Source of the DNA: Calothrix anomala FACHB-343
GTDB lineage: Bacteria > Cyanobacteriota > Cyanobacteriia > Cyanobacteriales > Nostocaceae
Assembly (NCBI RefSeq): GCF_014696435.1
Contig: NZ_JACJQG010000072.1
Coordinates: 1-52,136 of the forward strand
Reading direction: 5' to 3'
Length of the DNA stretch: 52,136 nt
The translations under genes and the position numbers were made by a program. Position 1 is the stretch's first letter; every line of letters begins with the position of its first letter. This document shows, piece after piece, positions 43,456 through 52,136 of the stretch. Below the pieces are notes generated by a model. That model did not search any database. It was not told where the DNA came from and saw only the letters and a list, made by a program, of their open reading frames with translations.

Positions 43456-44799
43456 GTGTCCAAATTTTTTTCGCCCCAGCACTATCCCCAGCGTCACAGC
43501 AGACAGTTCTCCCGCTACCTGAAATACTGGCTGTTGATGTTATTTGTGGCGGTATTAGTTGTTACTGGCTGTCAAGCAATTCTCCGCCAGCCAGAAGCAA
43601 AGGTAATTCATATTACCTTGTGGCAAGGCGTGAATCCACCGCAAAATCGGGATGTATTGCAAAAGCTAGTAGATAAATTTAATCAAACTCATCCGCATAT
43701 TCAAGTAGAATCGTTGTATGTTGGGCAACAGGATCAGCAAATGCCCAAAATTTTGGCGGCTGTAGTCGGCAATGCACCGCCGGATTTATTATGGTACAAC
43801 CCAACCATCGCCGGTCAATTAGTGGAACTTGATGCCATCATTTCTGTAGATGAAATGCTGGCAAAATCACCAGTAAAAGCAGAAATTGACCCGACTTTAT
43901 TTGCATCGATGGAATATCAGGGTAAAATCTGGTCAATACCCTTTGCAACAAATAATGTCGGCGTTTTTTACCGTCCTAGTCTGTTTAAAGCCGCCGGAAT
44001 TGACAAGTTACCGCAAACTTGGGAAGAGTTGCGCCAAGTAGCCAAGAAATTAACCAGAGATAGCGATGGCGATCGCAAAATAGATAAATACGGAATGCTT
44101 CTTCCTCTAGGTAAAAGCGAATTTACCGTGTTTACTTGGTTACCCTTTATGTGGAGTGGTGGTGGTGAACTTGTCAGTGGTGATGTACAGCAAGCTGCTG
44201 CTGTGAATTTAACAGAAAATCAAGGCGCGATCGCCGCTTTACAATTTTGGCGCGATTTAATCACCGATGGTTCGGCGATGTTATCCGAACCAGAACGAGG
44301 TTATGAAGTTAATAACCTGGTGAATGGTAAAGTTGCAATGCAAGTCACTGGCCCCTGGAGTCTGGGAGAATTTCAACAAAGTGGTGTAGATTTTGATGTC
44401 TTCCCCATTCCCAAGCAACAAAATCCGGCTACTAGTATTGGTGGCGAGAATTTATTCTTATTTAAAACTACGCCAGAACAGCAAAAAGCCGCCTTTCAAT
44501 TTGCAGAATATGCTGTCAGTGAAGCATTTCAAACCGAATTAGCTTTAGGAACTGGTTATTTACCTGTAAATGTGCGATCGCGCCAAAGTAGTAAATACCA
44601 AAAATTTATTCAGAAATTCCCTCAAATACAGGTATTTTTAGACCAAGCAAAATTCGGGCGATCGCGTCCTATTTTTCCTAATTATTCACGCATTTCTGAC
44701 AATCTAGGTAGAGCGATTGAATCTGTATTATTAGGTAAAAATTCACCAGCAGAAGCTCTCAAAATTACTCAGCAACGCCTAGATTTAATTTTTCAGTAA
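43456..44799 (+). CDS. ABC transporter sugar-binding lipoprotein (family 1)
   Basis: 447 residues, GTG start 43456. Signal peptide of lipoprotein type: basic start, hydrophobic YWLLMLFVAVLVV, lipobox VTGC (Cys about 39). Core: VIHITLWQGVNPPQNRDVLQ, IQVESLYVGQQDQQMPKILA, PDLLWYNPTIAGQL, VFYRPSLFKAAGI-PQTWEELRQVA, DSDGDRKIDKYGMLLPLG, GKVAMQVTGPWSLGEFQ. It binds a sugar or sugar-phosphate in the periplasm for an ABC importer whose membrane and ATPase genes are not adjacent. Paralogue of the 35838 protein but in a different subgroup. Confidence 0.92.
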   Translation: MSKFFSPQHYPQRHSRQFSRYLKYWLLMLFVAVLVVTGCQAILRQPEAKVIHITLWQGVNPPQNRDVLQKLVDKFNQTHPHIQVESLYVGQQDQQMPKILAAVVGNAPPDLLWYNPTIAGQLVELDAIISVDEMLAKSPVKAEIDPTLFASMEYQGKIWSIPFATNNVGVFYRPSLFKAAGIDKLPQTWEELRQVAKKLTRDSDGDRKIDKYGMLLPLGKSEFTVFTWLPFMWSGGGELVSGDVQQAAAVNLTENQGAIAALQFWRDLITDGSAMLSEPERGYEVNNLVNGKVAMQVTGPWSLGEFQQSGVDFDVFPIPKQQNPATSIGGENLFLFKTTPEQQKAAFQFAEYAVSEAFQTELALGTGYLPVNVRSRQSSKYQKFIQKFPQIQVFLDQAKFGRSRPIFPNYSRISDNLGRAIESVLLGKNSPAEALKITQQRLDLIFQ

Positions 44800-44937
44800 T
44801 CAAATACACAGATAGATTTTTAGGCTGTTAAAACCCTCTCTATTATCGCGAAAATTAAAATTCAGCAAACAGTTTTAGTTACTACTTTTGTGATTAAGAT
44901 ATCATATTTATGATTAATTTTATAGTAATTATTAATT

Positions 44938-45072
44938 TAGGACTTACGCACCGAACACAAAAATCCTCACAAGGGTGGTCAAAAGTCAATGGTCAAAATT
45001 CATGTTTTTGGACTATGGACTATTGACCATTGACAAAAAGCATGAAAAATATCTGACACTGCGTAAGTCCTA
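44938..45072. mobile_element. MITE with TAGGACTTACGCA ends
   Basis: 135 bp with perfect 13-bp terminal inverted repeats: TAGGACTTACGCA (44938-44950) and TGCGTAAGTCCTA (45060-45072). Inside, GTCAATGGTC and GACCATTGAC form a second hairpin. It has no coding capacity; presumably mobilised by a transposase acting in trans. It lies 98 nt upstream of the subtilisin-like gene. Confidence 0.9.
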
Positions 45073-45170
45073 TAATTAGAGAAATTTATTCTTGACTGCA
45101 TTACTTCGTATCATCAAAGTTACGCAATTTCCGGCTGCACAAAAATGTCATCTTTGAGGAGAAAATACTT

Positions 45171-46655
45171 ATGCCCCATGCGTCCAGTAACAACAGCACA
45201 TTGACTAATAACGGGCTAAATATTAATCCTATTTCCTCCGCAGATACTTTTACTTCTCAAGATGACTACAATTTTAATCTCAGTGGCAGAAGTAGTTTTG
45301 ATAATAATATCAATGCTGTAAACGCCAATTCTACTCAGGCTCAATCGCTAAATAGTGAAGATACCATGAGTACTATGAGTTATGACTCTACCACTGGATA
45401 TGGATTAGTGAATGCCGCAGCCGGAGTTGCTAGAGGAATTGGACAAAATACCTTTACTGATGTTGCCGATTTAGGTGGTAATAGTTGGAATGTAGACATG
45501 GTAAAAGCCCCAGAAGTGTGGGCTAGAGGATACACAGGACAAGATATTATTGTTGCTGTGATTGATACGGGAGTTGACTATAATCACATAGATTTACAAA
45601 ATAATATTTGGACTAATACTCGCGAAGTTGCTAATAATAATATAGATGATGATGGTAATGGTTATATTGATGATATTCACGGTTGGAATTTTGTAGAAAA
45701 TTCCAACGATCCCATAGATAGAAACGGTCACGGTACTCACGTTTCTGGGACTATTGCTGGTGAAAATAATGGTACTGGTGTGACAGGTATTGCCTATAAT
45801 TCCAGAATTATGCCAGTGAAAGTTTTAAATGATTCTGGCTCTGGTTCTATTAGTTCAATTACTCAAGGTATTTACTACGCTGTCAATCAAGGAGCTAGAG
45901 TAATTAATCTCAGCTTGGGTAGCGATTTTCCTAATAATTCTTTAGCATCAGCTATTGAATATGCTAGCAGCAAAGGTGTAGTAGTTGTGATGGCAGCTGG
46001 TAATAATGGGTTACCGATCCTATCTTATCCTGCTAGTTATGCAAATAGATGGGGATTGGCTGTAGGCGCAGTCGATCGCAATAATCAGATTGCAGATTTT
46101 TCTAATACACCAGGAATCAGTCAACTCGCTTACGTGACAGCGCCAGGAGTGGGTATTTACTCATCATTACCAGGCAATCAATATGGTAGTTATAATGGCA
46201 CATCTATGGCTGCGCCTCATGTTGCTGGGGTAGTAGCTTTAATGCTCAGTGCTAATCCTAGCCTAACTGATGCCCAAGTACGTCAATTTATGACACAAAC
46301 TGCGGGTAATGGGGGACAAAATCCAGACGTTGGATTAAGTGCTGGTTGGTTAGCCGATGAATTTATTGCAGAGATAGCAAGAAATCCGGCTAAATTTTCG
46401 ACAGTCAATTTTGATGATAGCGCGATCGCCGAAAATCAGACCATAGATTTAAGCGCGAATAGTTCCACACCAGCCTCAAGCGTCGATTTATTCAGCAATG
46501 CAAACATCAATTCTCAATACCGCTATTATGATAGCAGTCTGCAAACAGACAATAACAATAGCCCCGAAAACGATCAGACACAAGATATACAAAGCATCCT
46601 GGAAAGATTTCAACAACAAATGGATGAATTGCGCCAATGGTTTGCTAACCCATAA
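45171..46655 (+). CDS. Subtilisin-like serine protease (S8), no signal peptide
   Basis: 494 residues, ATG 45171 with GAGGAG 9 nt upstream. The catalytic triad is complete: Asp in VAVIDTGVDYNHIDL (about 127-141), His in GHGTHVSGTIAG (about 187-198), Ser in NGTSMAAPHVAG (about 343-354), with the oxyanion Asn in MAAGNNG. Between Asp and His is a Ca-loop-like NNIDDDGNGYIDD. The first 90 residues are Asn/Ser-rich and start with no signal peptide; DDYNFNLSGRSSFDNNI at about 24-40 resembles a fragment of the domain at the start of the calpain-like protein. The tail (about 420-494) is polar and Gln/Asn-rich. Probably secreted without a Sec signal, possibly through the HlyD-linked exporter. Confidence 0.93.
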   Translation: MPHASSNNSTLTNNGLNINPISSADTFTSQDDYNFNLSGRSSFDNNINAVNANSTQAQSLNSEDTMSTMSYDSTTGYGLVNAAAGVARGIGQNTFTDVADLGGNSWNVDMVKAPEVWARGYTGQDIIVAVIDTGVDYNHIDLQNNIWTNTREVANNNIDDDGNGYIDDIHGWNFVENSNDPIDRNGHGTHVSGTIAGENNGTGVTGIAYNSRIMPVKVLNDSGSGSISSITQGIYYAVNQGARVINLSLGSDFPNNSLASAIEYASSKGVVVVMAAGNNGLPILSYPASYANRWGLAVGAVDRNNQIADFSNTPGISQLAYVTAPGVGIYSSLPGNQYGSYNGTSMAAPHVAGVVALMLSANPSLTDAQVRQFMTQTAGNGGQNPDVGLSAGWLADEFIAEIARNPAKFSTVNFDDSAIAENQTIDLSANSSTPASSVDLFSNANINSQYRYYDSSLQTDNNNSPENDQTQDIQSILERFQQQMDELRQWFANP

Positions 46656-46745
46656 ATCTCAACCACACCAGACTCTAGCACTGGGTGATGAGGGTAGCTT
46701 ATAGAGCGATCGCATCTCTGTCAAATAATCTTTTAATTTTGCTTC

Positions 46746-46783
46746 AAAGTGGCTGTAAATAAATTTTACAGCCACTTTTATTA
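46746..46783 (+). terminator. Terminator of the S8 protease gene
   Basis: AAAGTGGCTGTAAA (46746-46759) and TTTACAGCCACTTT (46765-46778) form a perfect 14-bp stem with a 5-nt loop and TATT after it, 90 nt after the stop codon. Confidence 0.85.
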
Positions 46784-46792
46784 AAGTATGTC

Positions 46793-46887
46793 ATACCAAT
46801 TCAAAATTCAAAATTCAAAATTAAGAATCCAGACAGAACAAGGCGTTGAGGTTGTGTATCTGTCGCATTCTTTTTTCAAATTGGTGT
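46793..46887. mobile_element. MITE-like element, ATACCAATT family (copy 3, inverted)
   Basis: ATACCAATT (46793-46801) to AAATTGGTGT (46878-46887). Its minus strand begins ACACCAATTTGAAAAAAGAA-TGCGACAG as in copy 1. Interior partly replaced by AATTCAA heptamers. The rest of the gap up to 47230 (about 340 nt) is AT-rich with no gene recognised and should hold the calpain-gene promoter. Confidence 0.65.
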
Positions 46888-47230
46888 CATTCTAAATCCC
46901 CCTAAATTCCTTCCCGATCGAGCTTTCATTATTTTGTATAGGAAAATTATTGCCATAGCACATGGAATCTCTAAATTCCATATTATTCATCATCACGACT
47001 TAAAAAAGGGTGTTTTCATCTAGAACAACACGCATGAAGCCATATTTTTTTATAAGTATCATTTTAACTTTAATTGTACTTCACAAAAAAATACGCAGGT
47101 ATACCCTTACTATTTCTGCATGAGCAAATGCAGAATGTAATCAATATGTATTTGGCTGGCAATTCTATTTAAAAAACCTTTGCTACACAAGGTAGCAAGC
47201 ACTTTAATTTAGCAATTGGTAAGAGGATTT

Positions 47231-50104
47231 ATGACTTTTGATATTTCAGATAACACGCTAAATACAGCTTTGAATATAAATTTAAATTCTAACCCTCAAA
47301 CTTTCAACAACTTGGTGGGTTTGTCAGATCCAAACGACTTTTATCGCTTCAACCTTAGTAGCCGCAGTAGTTTTAGCCTCTCTCTCGATAAGTTATTAGC
47401 TGATGCAAATGTACAAATAATTCGCGACTATAACTTAAATGGTGTAGTTGATACAGGTGAAATTATTACTGGTTGTTATACTACAGGAACGGCTCCTGAA
47501 TCGCTCAAAACATCTTTAGAGAGTGGTACATACTTCATAAGAGTTTACTCAGCCAAGGGTGATACTAAGTATAATTTGAGTGTTTCTGCTCAAGTAATTA
47601 ACAGTATTCCCAATAATTTACAATTCAACCTCAATAATACTAGCCTCAAATCTACAGATACTCTCAGCATTAATAATGCTTGGGTATATGATGACAATGG
47701 TGTGGGAAACATTGCACGGGTAGATTTCCGCATTAAAAAATCCGATGGAACCTTCGTTAATGTCGCTGATGTGATGAGTTTCACACCTTCAACTACTGAC
47801 AATCGTTGGGGAAGTTTCAACTACAGCCTATCGTTGAGTAATTTAACCTTAGCAAATGGAAAATACAGCCTTTCGGCATTAGCTTACGATAAATCAGGCG
47901 CTAAAAGTAATTTAGTTGAACAGACATTTAGCTTCAGCAATAACATCGCACCTACTCAATTACAATTCAACCTAAATAATACTAACCTTAAATCTACAGA
48001 TACTCTCAGCATTAATGGTGGCTCAGTCTATGATGCTAACGGTGTCACAGATATCTCTCGCGTAGATTTCCGTATTAAGAAATCCGATGGAACTTTTGTG
48101 GATGTTGTGGATGTTGTAAATTTCACACCTTCAACTAATGAAAATCGCTTGGGAAGTTTCAACTACAGCTTATCGTTGAGTAATTTAACCTTAGCAAATG
48201 GAAAATATAGCCTTTCGGCATTAGCTTACGATAAATCAGGCGCTAAAAGTAATTTAGTTGAACGTGAATTTAGCTTCACCAATAACATCGCACCTACTCA
48301 ATTACAATTCAACCTCAATAATATCAGCCTTAAACCTACAGATACTCTCAGCATTAATGGTGGCTCAGTCTATGATGCTAACGGTGTCACAGATATCTCT
48401 CGCGTAGATTTCCGTATTAAGAAATCCGATGGAACTTTTGTGGATGTTGTGGATGTTGTAAATTTCACACCTTCAACTAATGAAAATCGCTTGGGAAGTT
48501 TCAACTACAGCTTATCGTTGAGTAATTTAACCTTAGCAAATGGAAAATATAACCTTTCGGCATTAGCTTACGATAAATCAGGCGCTAAAAGTAATTTAGT
48601 TGAACGTGAATTTAGCTTCACCAATAACATCGCACCTACTCAATTACAATTCAACCTCAATAATATCAGCCTTAAACCTACAGATACTCTCAGCATTAAT
48701 AGTGGCTTAGTTTATGATGCTAACGGTGTTACAGATATCTCTCGCGTAGATTTCCGCATTAAGAAATCCGATGGAACTTTTGTTGATGTTGTGGATGTTG
48801 TGAGTTTCACACCTTCAACTAATGACAATCGCTTGGGAAGTTTCAACTACAGCTTATCGTTGAGTAATTTAAACCTAGCGAATGGAAAATATAGCCTCTC
48901 GGCATTAGCTTACGATAAATCAGGTGCTAAAAGTGATGTAGTTGAACGTGAATTTACAATTCAGATTACTAGTGATTGGTTTAGCCAAAATCTCATAGAT
49001 AAACAAATAATCGATCTGACGCGACTGCGTGCAGCTGATAATAAATTAAGCCGCCAAGATATGATTGATATCTTTCGTGATGCGAGAGATGGCGGTTTAA
49101 TTGATAGCAATGAACTACAGGATTTGCGGAAAATTGTCAGTGAATCTAGCCGCTTCAATATAGACGATCATGTACGTGTGTTATCTAACAAAGTTATTAA
49201 TAGTGATGTTGCAAATAAAAATTACAAGGGTAGCGCATTAGGTAACTTGTATGCTGGTAGCAGCGCCACGCAAATGGATCGGCTAATTGATAAGTGGTTT
49301 TTAGGAGGCGATCGCCCAACCGCACCAACTGGATTTACAATGACTTATCAGCAAGCTTCAGGTAGTTTATTTGGTAGCGATGGTACATTCAACTACCAAG
49401 ATGTTAAGCAAGGTTTCTTAGGTGACTGTTACTTCTTAGCTTCTTTAGGCGCAACAGCACGCCAGCAACCATCGGCAATTACAAATATGTTTATTGACAA
49501 TGGTGACGGGACTTTTACAGTCAGATTCTACGGTCAATACAATGGTAAAGTTACTACAGCTAGTGATTATGTCACCGTCGATCGCTGGTTACCAACCAAT
49601 GTCTCAGGTGAGGGCTACACCGGACAAAGATTTGCTAAATACGACAATCTCAATCTAGGCTTGTGGGTAGCTTTAGCAGAAAAAGCTTATGCTCAATTTG
49701 CTGAATCTGGGCTATCTCAACGTGATTCTAATGCTAACAGTTATGGCAGCATTGAGGGCGGTTGGGGTTATCGGGTAATGCCATCTCTTACTGGTATCAG
49801 TGGGGGTTACTATGCTGATACAAGTTGGAGTAATACAGGAACTCGTTCGGGCGCTTTTCTAAGTTTGTCGCAAATAGCTACTATGTTAACTACTGGAAAA
49901 GCAATGACAGCCGATACTATTTCTAATCCAGGATTAAATATTGTTGGCGGACATGAGTACACTATTATTAGTGCTGACACCACAAATGGAACTTTAACTC
50001 TCTATAATCCTTGGGGTGTGACAAGACAAGGTGAAACTAATGGTGTTCTAACTCTGTCTTACAATGATTTCCGCAATAATTTTCTGATAATTAATGCTGC
50101 TTAA
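47231..50104 (+). CDS. Calpain-like cysteine protease (C2) with four Ig-like repeats
   Basis: 957 residues from ATG 47231, with AGAGGA 4 nt upstream; the frame can be read 5 codons further from TTG 47216 but this is less likely. Residues about 1-120 resemble a PPC (bacterial pre-peptidase C-terminal) domain: DPNDFYRFNLSSRSSFSLSL, GTYFIRVYSAKGDTKYNLSV. About 125-575 are four near-identical 114-residue beta-rich repeats (LQFNLNNxSLKxTDTLSIN...YDKSGAKSNLVE). About 580-660 is a helical linker. About 700-957 is a calpain-type catalytic domain: QGFLGDCYFLASLG (Cys), GGHEYTIISAD (His), TLYNPWG (Asn). No signal peptide. Calcium dependence and target are unknown. Confidence 0.93.
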   Translation: MTFDISDNTLNTALNINLNSNPQTFNNLVGLSDPNDFYRFNLSSRSSFSLSLDKLLADANVQIIRDYNLNGVVDTGEIITGCYTTGTAPESLKTSLESGTYFIRVYSAKGDTKYNLSVSAQVINSIPNNLQFNLNNTSLKSTDTLSINNAWVYDDNGVGNIARVDFRIKKSDGTFVNVADVMSFTPSTTDNRWGSFNYSLSLSNLTLANGKYSLSALAYDKSGAKSNLVEQTFSFSNNIAPTQLQFNLNNTNLKSTDTLSINGGSVYDANGVTDISRVDFRIKKSDGTFVDVVDVVNFTPSTNENRLGSFNYSLSLSNLTLANGKYSLSALAYDKSGAKSNLVEREFSFTNNIAPTQLQFNLNNISLKPTDTLSINGGSVYDANGVTDISRVDFRIKKSDGTFVDVVDVVNFTPSTNENRLGSFNYSLSLSNLTLANGKYNLSALAYDKSGAKSNLVEREFSFTNNIAPTQLQFNLNNISLKPTDTLSINSGLVYDANGVTDISRVDFRIKKSDGTFVDVVDVVSFTPSTNDNRLGSFNYSLSLSNLNLANGKYSLSALAYDKSGAKSDVVEREFTIQITSDWFSQNLIDKQIIDLTRLRAADNKLSRQDMIDIFRDARDGGLIDSNELQDLRKIVSESSRFNIDDHVRVLSNKVINSDVANKNYKGSALGNLYAGSSATQMDRLIDKWFLGGDRPTAPTGFTMTYQQASGSLFGSDGTFNYQDVKQGFLGDCYFLASLGATARQQPSAITNMFIDNGDGTFTVRFYGQYNGKVTTASDYVTVDRWLPTNVSGEGYTGQRFAKYDNLNLGLWVALAEKAYAQFAESGLSQRDSNANSYGSIEGGWGYRVMPSLTGISGGYYADTSWSNTGTRSGAFLSLSQIATMLTTGKAMTADTISNPGLNIVGGHEYTIISADTTNGTLTLYNPWGVTRQGETNGVLTLSYNDFRNNFLIINAA
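47600..48955 (+). repeat. Four 342-bp tandem repeats inside the calpain-like gene
   Basis: The phrase CCTACTCAATTACAATTCAA recurs at 47951, 48293 and 48635, giving a period of 342 bp (114 codons); the first unit starts about 47600 with a diverged copy. Units 2 and 3 are almost identical at the DNA level, so they were duplicated recently or homogenised. Confidence 0.92.
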
Positions 50105-50540
50105 TACTGTTAGCTAATTTAAGAGGGCATGGCATTGCCCACCTGTATCAAATTAAGCTAAAAACCTTTCTCTATCTCGTTTCCAGCCTCTGGCTGGAAA
50201 TGCGGATTGCGAGGCTCCGCCTCGTCTCTGATAAATTGAGGCAGAGCCTCATAAATCTGCGCTCCCACGCAGAGCATGGGAGCTAGATATTAATGCTGCT
50301 TAATACTGTTAGCTAATTTAAGAGGGCATGGCATTGCCCACCTGTATCAAATTAAGCTAAAAAACTTTCTCTATCTCGTTTCCAGCCTCTGGCTGGAAAT
50401 GCGGATTGCGAGGCTCCGCCTCGTCTCTGATAAATTGAGGCAGAGCCTCATAAATCTACGCTCCCACGCAGAGCATGGGAGCTAGATATTAATGCTGCTT
50501 AATACTGTTAGCTAATTCAAGAGGGCATGGCATTGCCATG
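50091..50540 (+). repeat. 199-bp tandem duplication at the 3' end of the calpain gene
   Basis: TTAATGCTGCTTAATACTGT begins at 50091, 50290 and 50489: two full 199-bp copies (two base differences noted) and a partial third. Copy 1 contains the last codons and stop of the protease gene. Each unit has four hairpins (GCATGGCATTGC, CCAGCCTCTGGCTGG, CGAGGCTCCGCCTCG, TGAGGCAGAGCCTCA). No gene is encoded. Confidence 0.95.
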
Positions 50541-50562
50541 CCCCTACGTGAATTGCATTCCT

Positions 50563-52059
50563 CTATCTCACAGAAAATGCTTCGCTAAATCGGCGCGTCA
50601 CTGGCTCCATAATAAAGGTCAAAACTGATTTCTTCCGAGTAACAATTTCGCCATTTGCTGTCATACCAGGAGTTAAAGGAACTTCTTGCCCACGGAAATT
50701 AATTGAGTGTTTATTTAACTTTATCCTAGTAGGAAATACTAAGCCTAAATCTTTATCTGTAATGGCATTGGGGCTAACGTGAACAACTTCACCATTAATT
50801 ACGCCAAATTCTTGAAATGGGAAAGTTGCCATTTTTACCTTAGCTTTCATCCCCCGACGAATAAATCCAATATCGCGATTGAGGACTTTAACTTCTAGCA
50901 GCATTTCTTCCCCTTCTGGCAAAATAGAAAGTAATTCTTCACCAGCTTGTACAGGGCCTTTTGTAGCTTTGATTTTATAAATTGTCCCGGCAAAAGGAGA
51001 TTTAATTGTTTCTTCGTCTTCCTGCTTTTTAGCTTGCTCTAATTGACCGGAAACATTAGCTAATTCTTCTTTACGCTTGTTGATTTGGGTGAGGATTTCC
51101 GTTTGCCGTTCTGATGCGACACGTTGCGCTTGATTGCGTGCAGCTTGATAGGCTTCTTGGGCTTGGCGAATTTCTTGAACTTGGGCTGCAATATCTTTTT
51201 CTAAAGATGTAATTCTGTCTTGAACTTCAATAATTTTATTTTGAGCATTTGTGATTTCATCTTTAGATCTGGTGATGTCTGTAATAGCTCGATTTAATCT
51301 TTCTTGTGCTTCTAGATAATCAACTCTAGGTACAGCACCAGGAGATACAAGGGTACGTAAACTTTGTTCTCTTTTTTCAGCAATTTCCAAATTGTTTTGC
51401 ATTTTCGCACTAATGCTTTGGGCGTTAGCGAGATTAGTTTTGGCGTTCACAAAAGCGCTTTTAGCATTGACTAAATTTTCTTGTAATCTTGTTAGTCGCA
51501 CTTTGGCCTGATTCGCGATCGCTTGTTGGCGATTGGCTTCGGCTTCGGCTGTAGCTTGGCGTGCTTGATAATCAGCCAAACGGGAGTTTAACAGTTCATC
51601 TTGGAGTTTAGTACCAGTACTTTTTACTCCCACCCGTTCCGCATCTAAACGCTGTAAGTCTTCCTGAATCAATTTAGTAGCTTTAGCCAGGCGATTGACA
51701 TCAGTTTGCTTCAAATCGGGATCGCGTTGAATTAAGACTTGATTTTTGGTGACGCGATCGCCTTCTTTAACCTTGATTCTCACTATTGTCCCACCACCTA
51801 AAGATGTGACTGGACGCACTTGAGTAGATGCTATTAATTCCCCTGGCGCGATCGCGACTTCATCAATTTCCGAAAAATTTGCCCATGCGATCGCCCCAAA
51901 TACTATCAAGCTGATCGTTCCCGCTAACAATCTTGTATATAGCGGCGGTAATTCCTGAACGGCTTTACCCAACTCATAAGATAGTTGTTCATCTGGTTTA
52001 GCAAATCGCTGTTTTGTCTGACGGGCTTGCGCAGCATTCGCCACGAGGGAATATTTCAT
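50563..52059 (-). CDS. HlyD-family type I secretion membrane-fusion protein
   Basis: 498 residues from ATG 52059 (MKYSLVANAAQARQTKQRFA). The frame runs 15 codons further into GGGCAT heptamers (to 52104), which I regard as artefact. One membrane anchor at about 45-65 (LLAGTISLIVFGAIAWANFS), then IAPGELIASTQVRPVTSLGG and VKEGDRVTKNQVLIQRDPDL (biotinyl/lipoyl half), a long coiled coil (about 115-345) of Gln/Ala/Lys/Glu heptads, and the C-terminal half: IKSPFAGTIYKIKATKGPVQ, VLNRDIGFIRRGMKAKVKMA and a final beta domain ending LTPGMTANGEIVTRKKSVLT. It links an inner-membrane ABC exporter to a TolC-type channel. The exporter ATPase is probably upstream beyond the window. Confidence 0.93.
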   Translation of the reverse strand: MKYSLVANAAQARQTKQRFAKPDEQLSYELGKAVQELPPLYTRLLAGTISLIVFGAIAWANFSEIDEVAIAPGELIASTQVRPVTSLGGGTIVRIKVKEGDRVTKNQVLIQRDPDLKQTDVNRLAKATKLIQEDLQRLDAERVGVKSTGTKLQDELLNSRLADYQARQATAEAEANRQQAIANQAKVRLTRLQENLVNAKSAFVNAKTNLANAQSISAKMQNNLEIAEKREQSLRTLVSPGAVPRVDYLEAQERLNRAITDITRSKDEITNAQNKIIEVQDRITSLEKDIAAQVQEIRQAQEAYQAARNQAQRVASERQTEILTQINKRKEELANVSGQLEQAKKQEDEETIKSPFAGTIYKIKATKGPVQAGEELLSILPEGEEMLLEVKVLNRDIGFIRRGMKAKVKMATFPFQEFGVINGEVVHVSPNAITDKDLGLVFPTRIKLNKHSINFRGQEVPLTPGMTANGEIVTRKKSVLTFIMEPVTRRFSEAFSVR

Positions 52060-52075
52060 ACAATTTTTGTAGTTA

Positions 52076-52104
52076 TTGGGCATTGGGCATGGGGCATGGG
52101 GCAT
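52076..52104. repeat. GGGCATT/GGGCATG heptamers upstream of the HlyD gene
   Basis: Four tandem GGGCATK units at the window end; they produce the false MPHAPCPMPN extension of the HlyD frame. Confidence 0.85.
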
Positions 52105-52136
52105 GGGGACTAACTTAGCTTTATCTACAGCAGTCA

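Noticed and set aside
52060-52104. N-terminal extension MPHAPCPMPN of the HlyD protein
   Set aside because: Encoded by GGGCAT heptamers; the same peptide appears wherever that repeat is read.
1-52136. CRISPR arrays
   Set aside because: All arrays seen have uniform units without unique spacers; none has the repeat-spacer pattern and no cas gene is present.

Overview
The window is chromosomal DNA of a filamentous, probably heterocyst-forming (Nostocales-type) cyanobacterium. Evidence seen: two complete phycocyanin operons with chromophore lyases, HIP1 octamers (GCGATCGC) throughout, many 7-bp short tandem repeats of the kind known from Calothrix/Nostoc, Uma2-family genes and a Yfr1 small RNA. 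An RcaC-type L box (TTGCACA-N4-TTGCACA) lies upstream of the phycocyanin operon that carries its own rod linkers. The pair cpcB2A2H2I2D2 and cpcB1A1EF is the arrangement known from Fremyella diplosiphon (Tolypothrix/Calothrix PCC 7601). I infer a type III complementary chromatic acclimator; the photoreceptor and phycoerythrin genes are not in the window.

Layout. 0-8.3 kb: a degenerate alpha/beta hydrolase, hypothetical proteins, gluconokinase, a deoxyhypusine-synthase-like enzyme, a macro-domain protein with an extra N-terminal domain, CobO and a truncated DUF2887-type remnant. 8.3-13.4 kb: a MazF-type toxin-antitoxin pair, an overlapping AAA-ATPase/TPR gene pair that looks like a conflict or signalling module, then a repeat-dense island (21-bp array and two MITE-like elements). 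13.4-18 kb: MoeB-rhodanese, JAMM peptidase, four-helix-bundle protein, exported beta-carbonic anhydrase, an amino-acid ABC ATPase and a ferredoxin. 18.3-27.3 kb: the phycocyanin locus, all on the minus strand. cpc2 (B2 A2 H2 I2 D2) lies upstream of cpc1 (B1 A1 E F), and a small conserved-looking gene and a plus-strand Uma2 gene sit between them. 27.8-29.7 kb: Yfr1 RNA, a second 21-bp array, Uma2 and mobile-element debris.

29.9-45 kb is mostly housekeeping: leuB, pilD, accD, an MFS transporter, two orphan ABC solute-binding proteins, a UbiH-like FAD hydroxylase and a YebC-family regulator. It also holds a striking 910-residue fusion of a cyclic-nucleotide-binding domain, a degenerate NtrC-type AAA+ domain and a NapH/NosR-type membrane ferredoxin. 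45-52 kb: a subtilisin-like protease and a calpain-like protease, neither with a signal peptide, convergent with an HlyD-type secretion adaptor. I infer a type I secretion locus whose remaining parts lie outside the window.

Intergenic space is unusually rich in repeats: heptanucleotide arrays, dispersed 20-bp palindromes, several MITE families, two 11-copy 21-bp arrays and a 199-bp tandem duplication. Several apparent ORFs are artefacts of these repeats and were left out.
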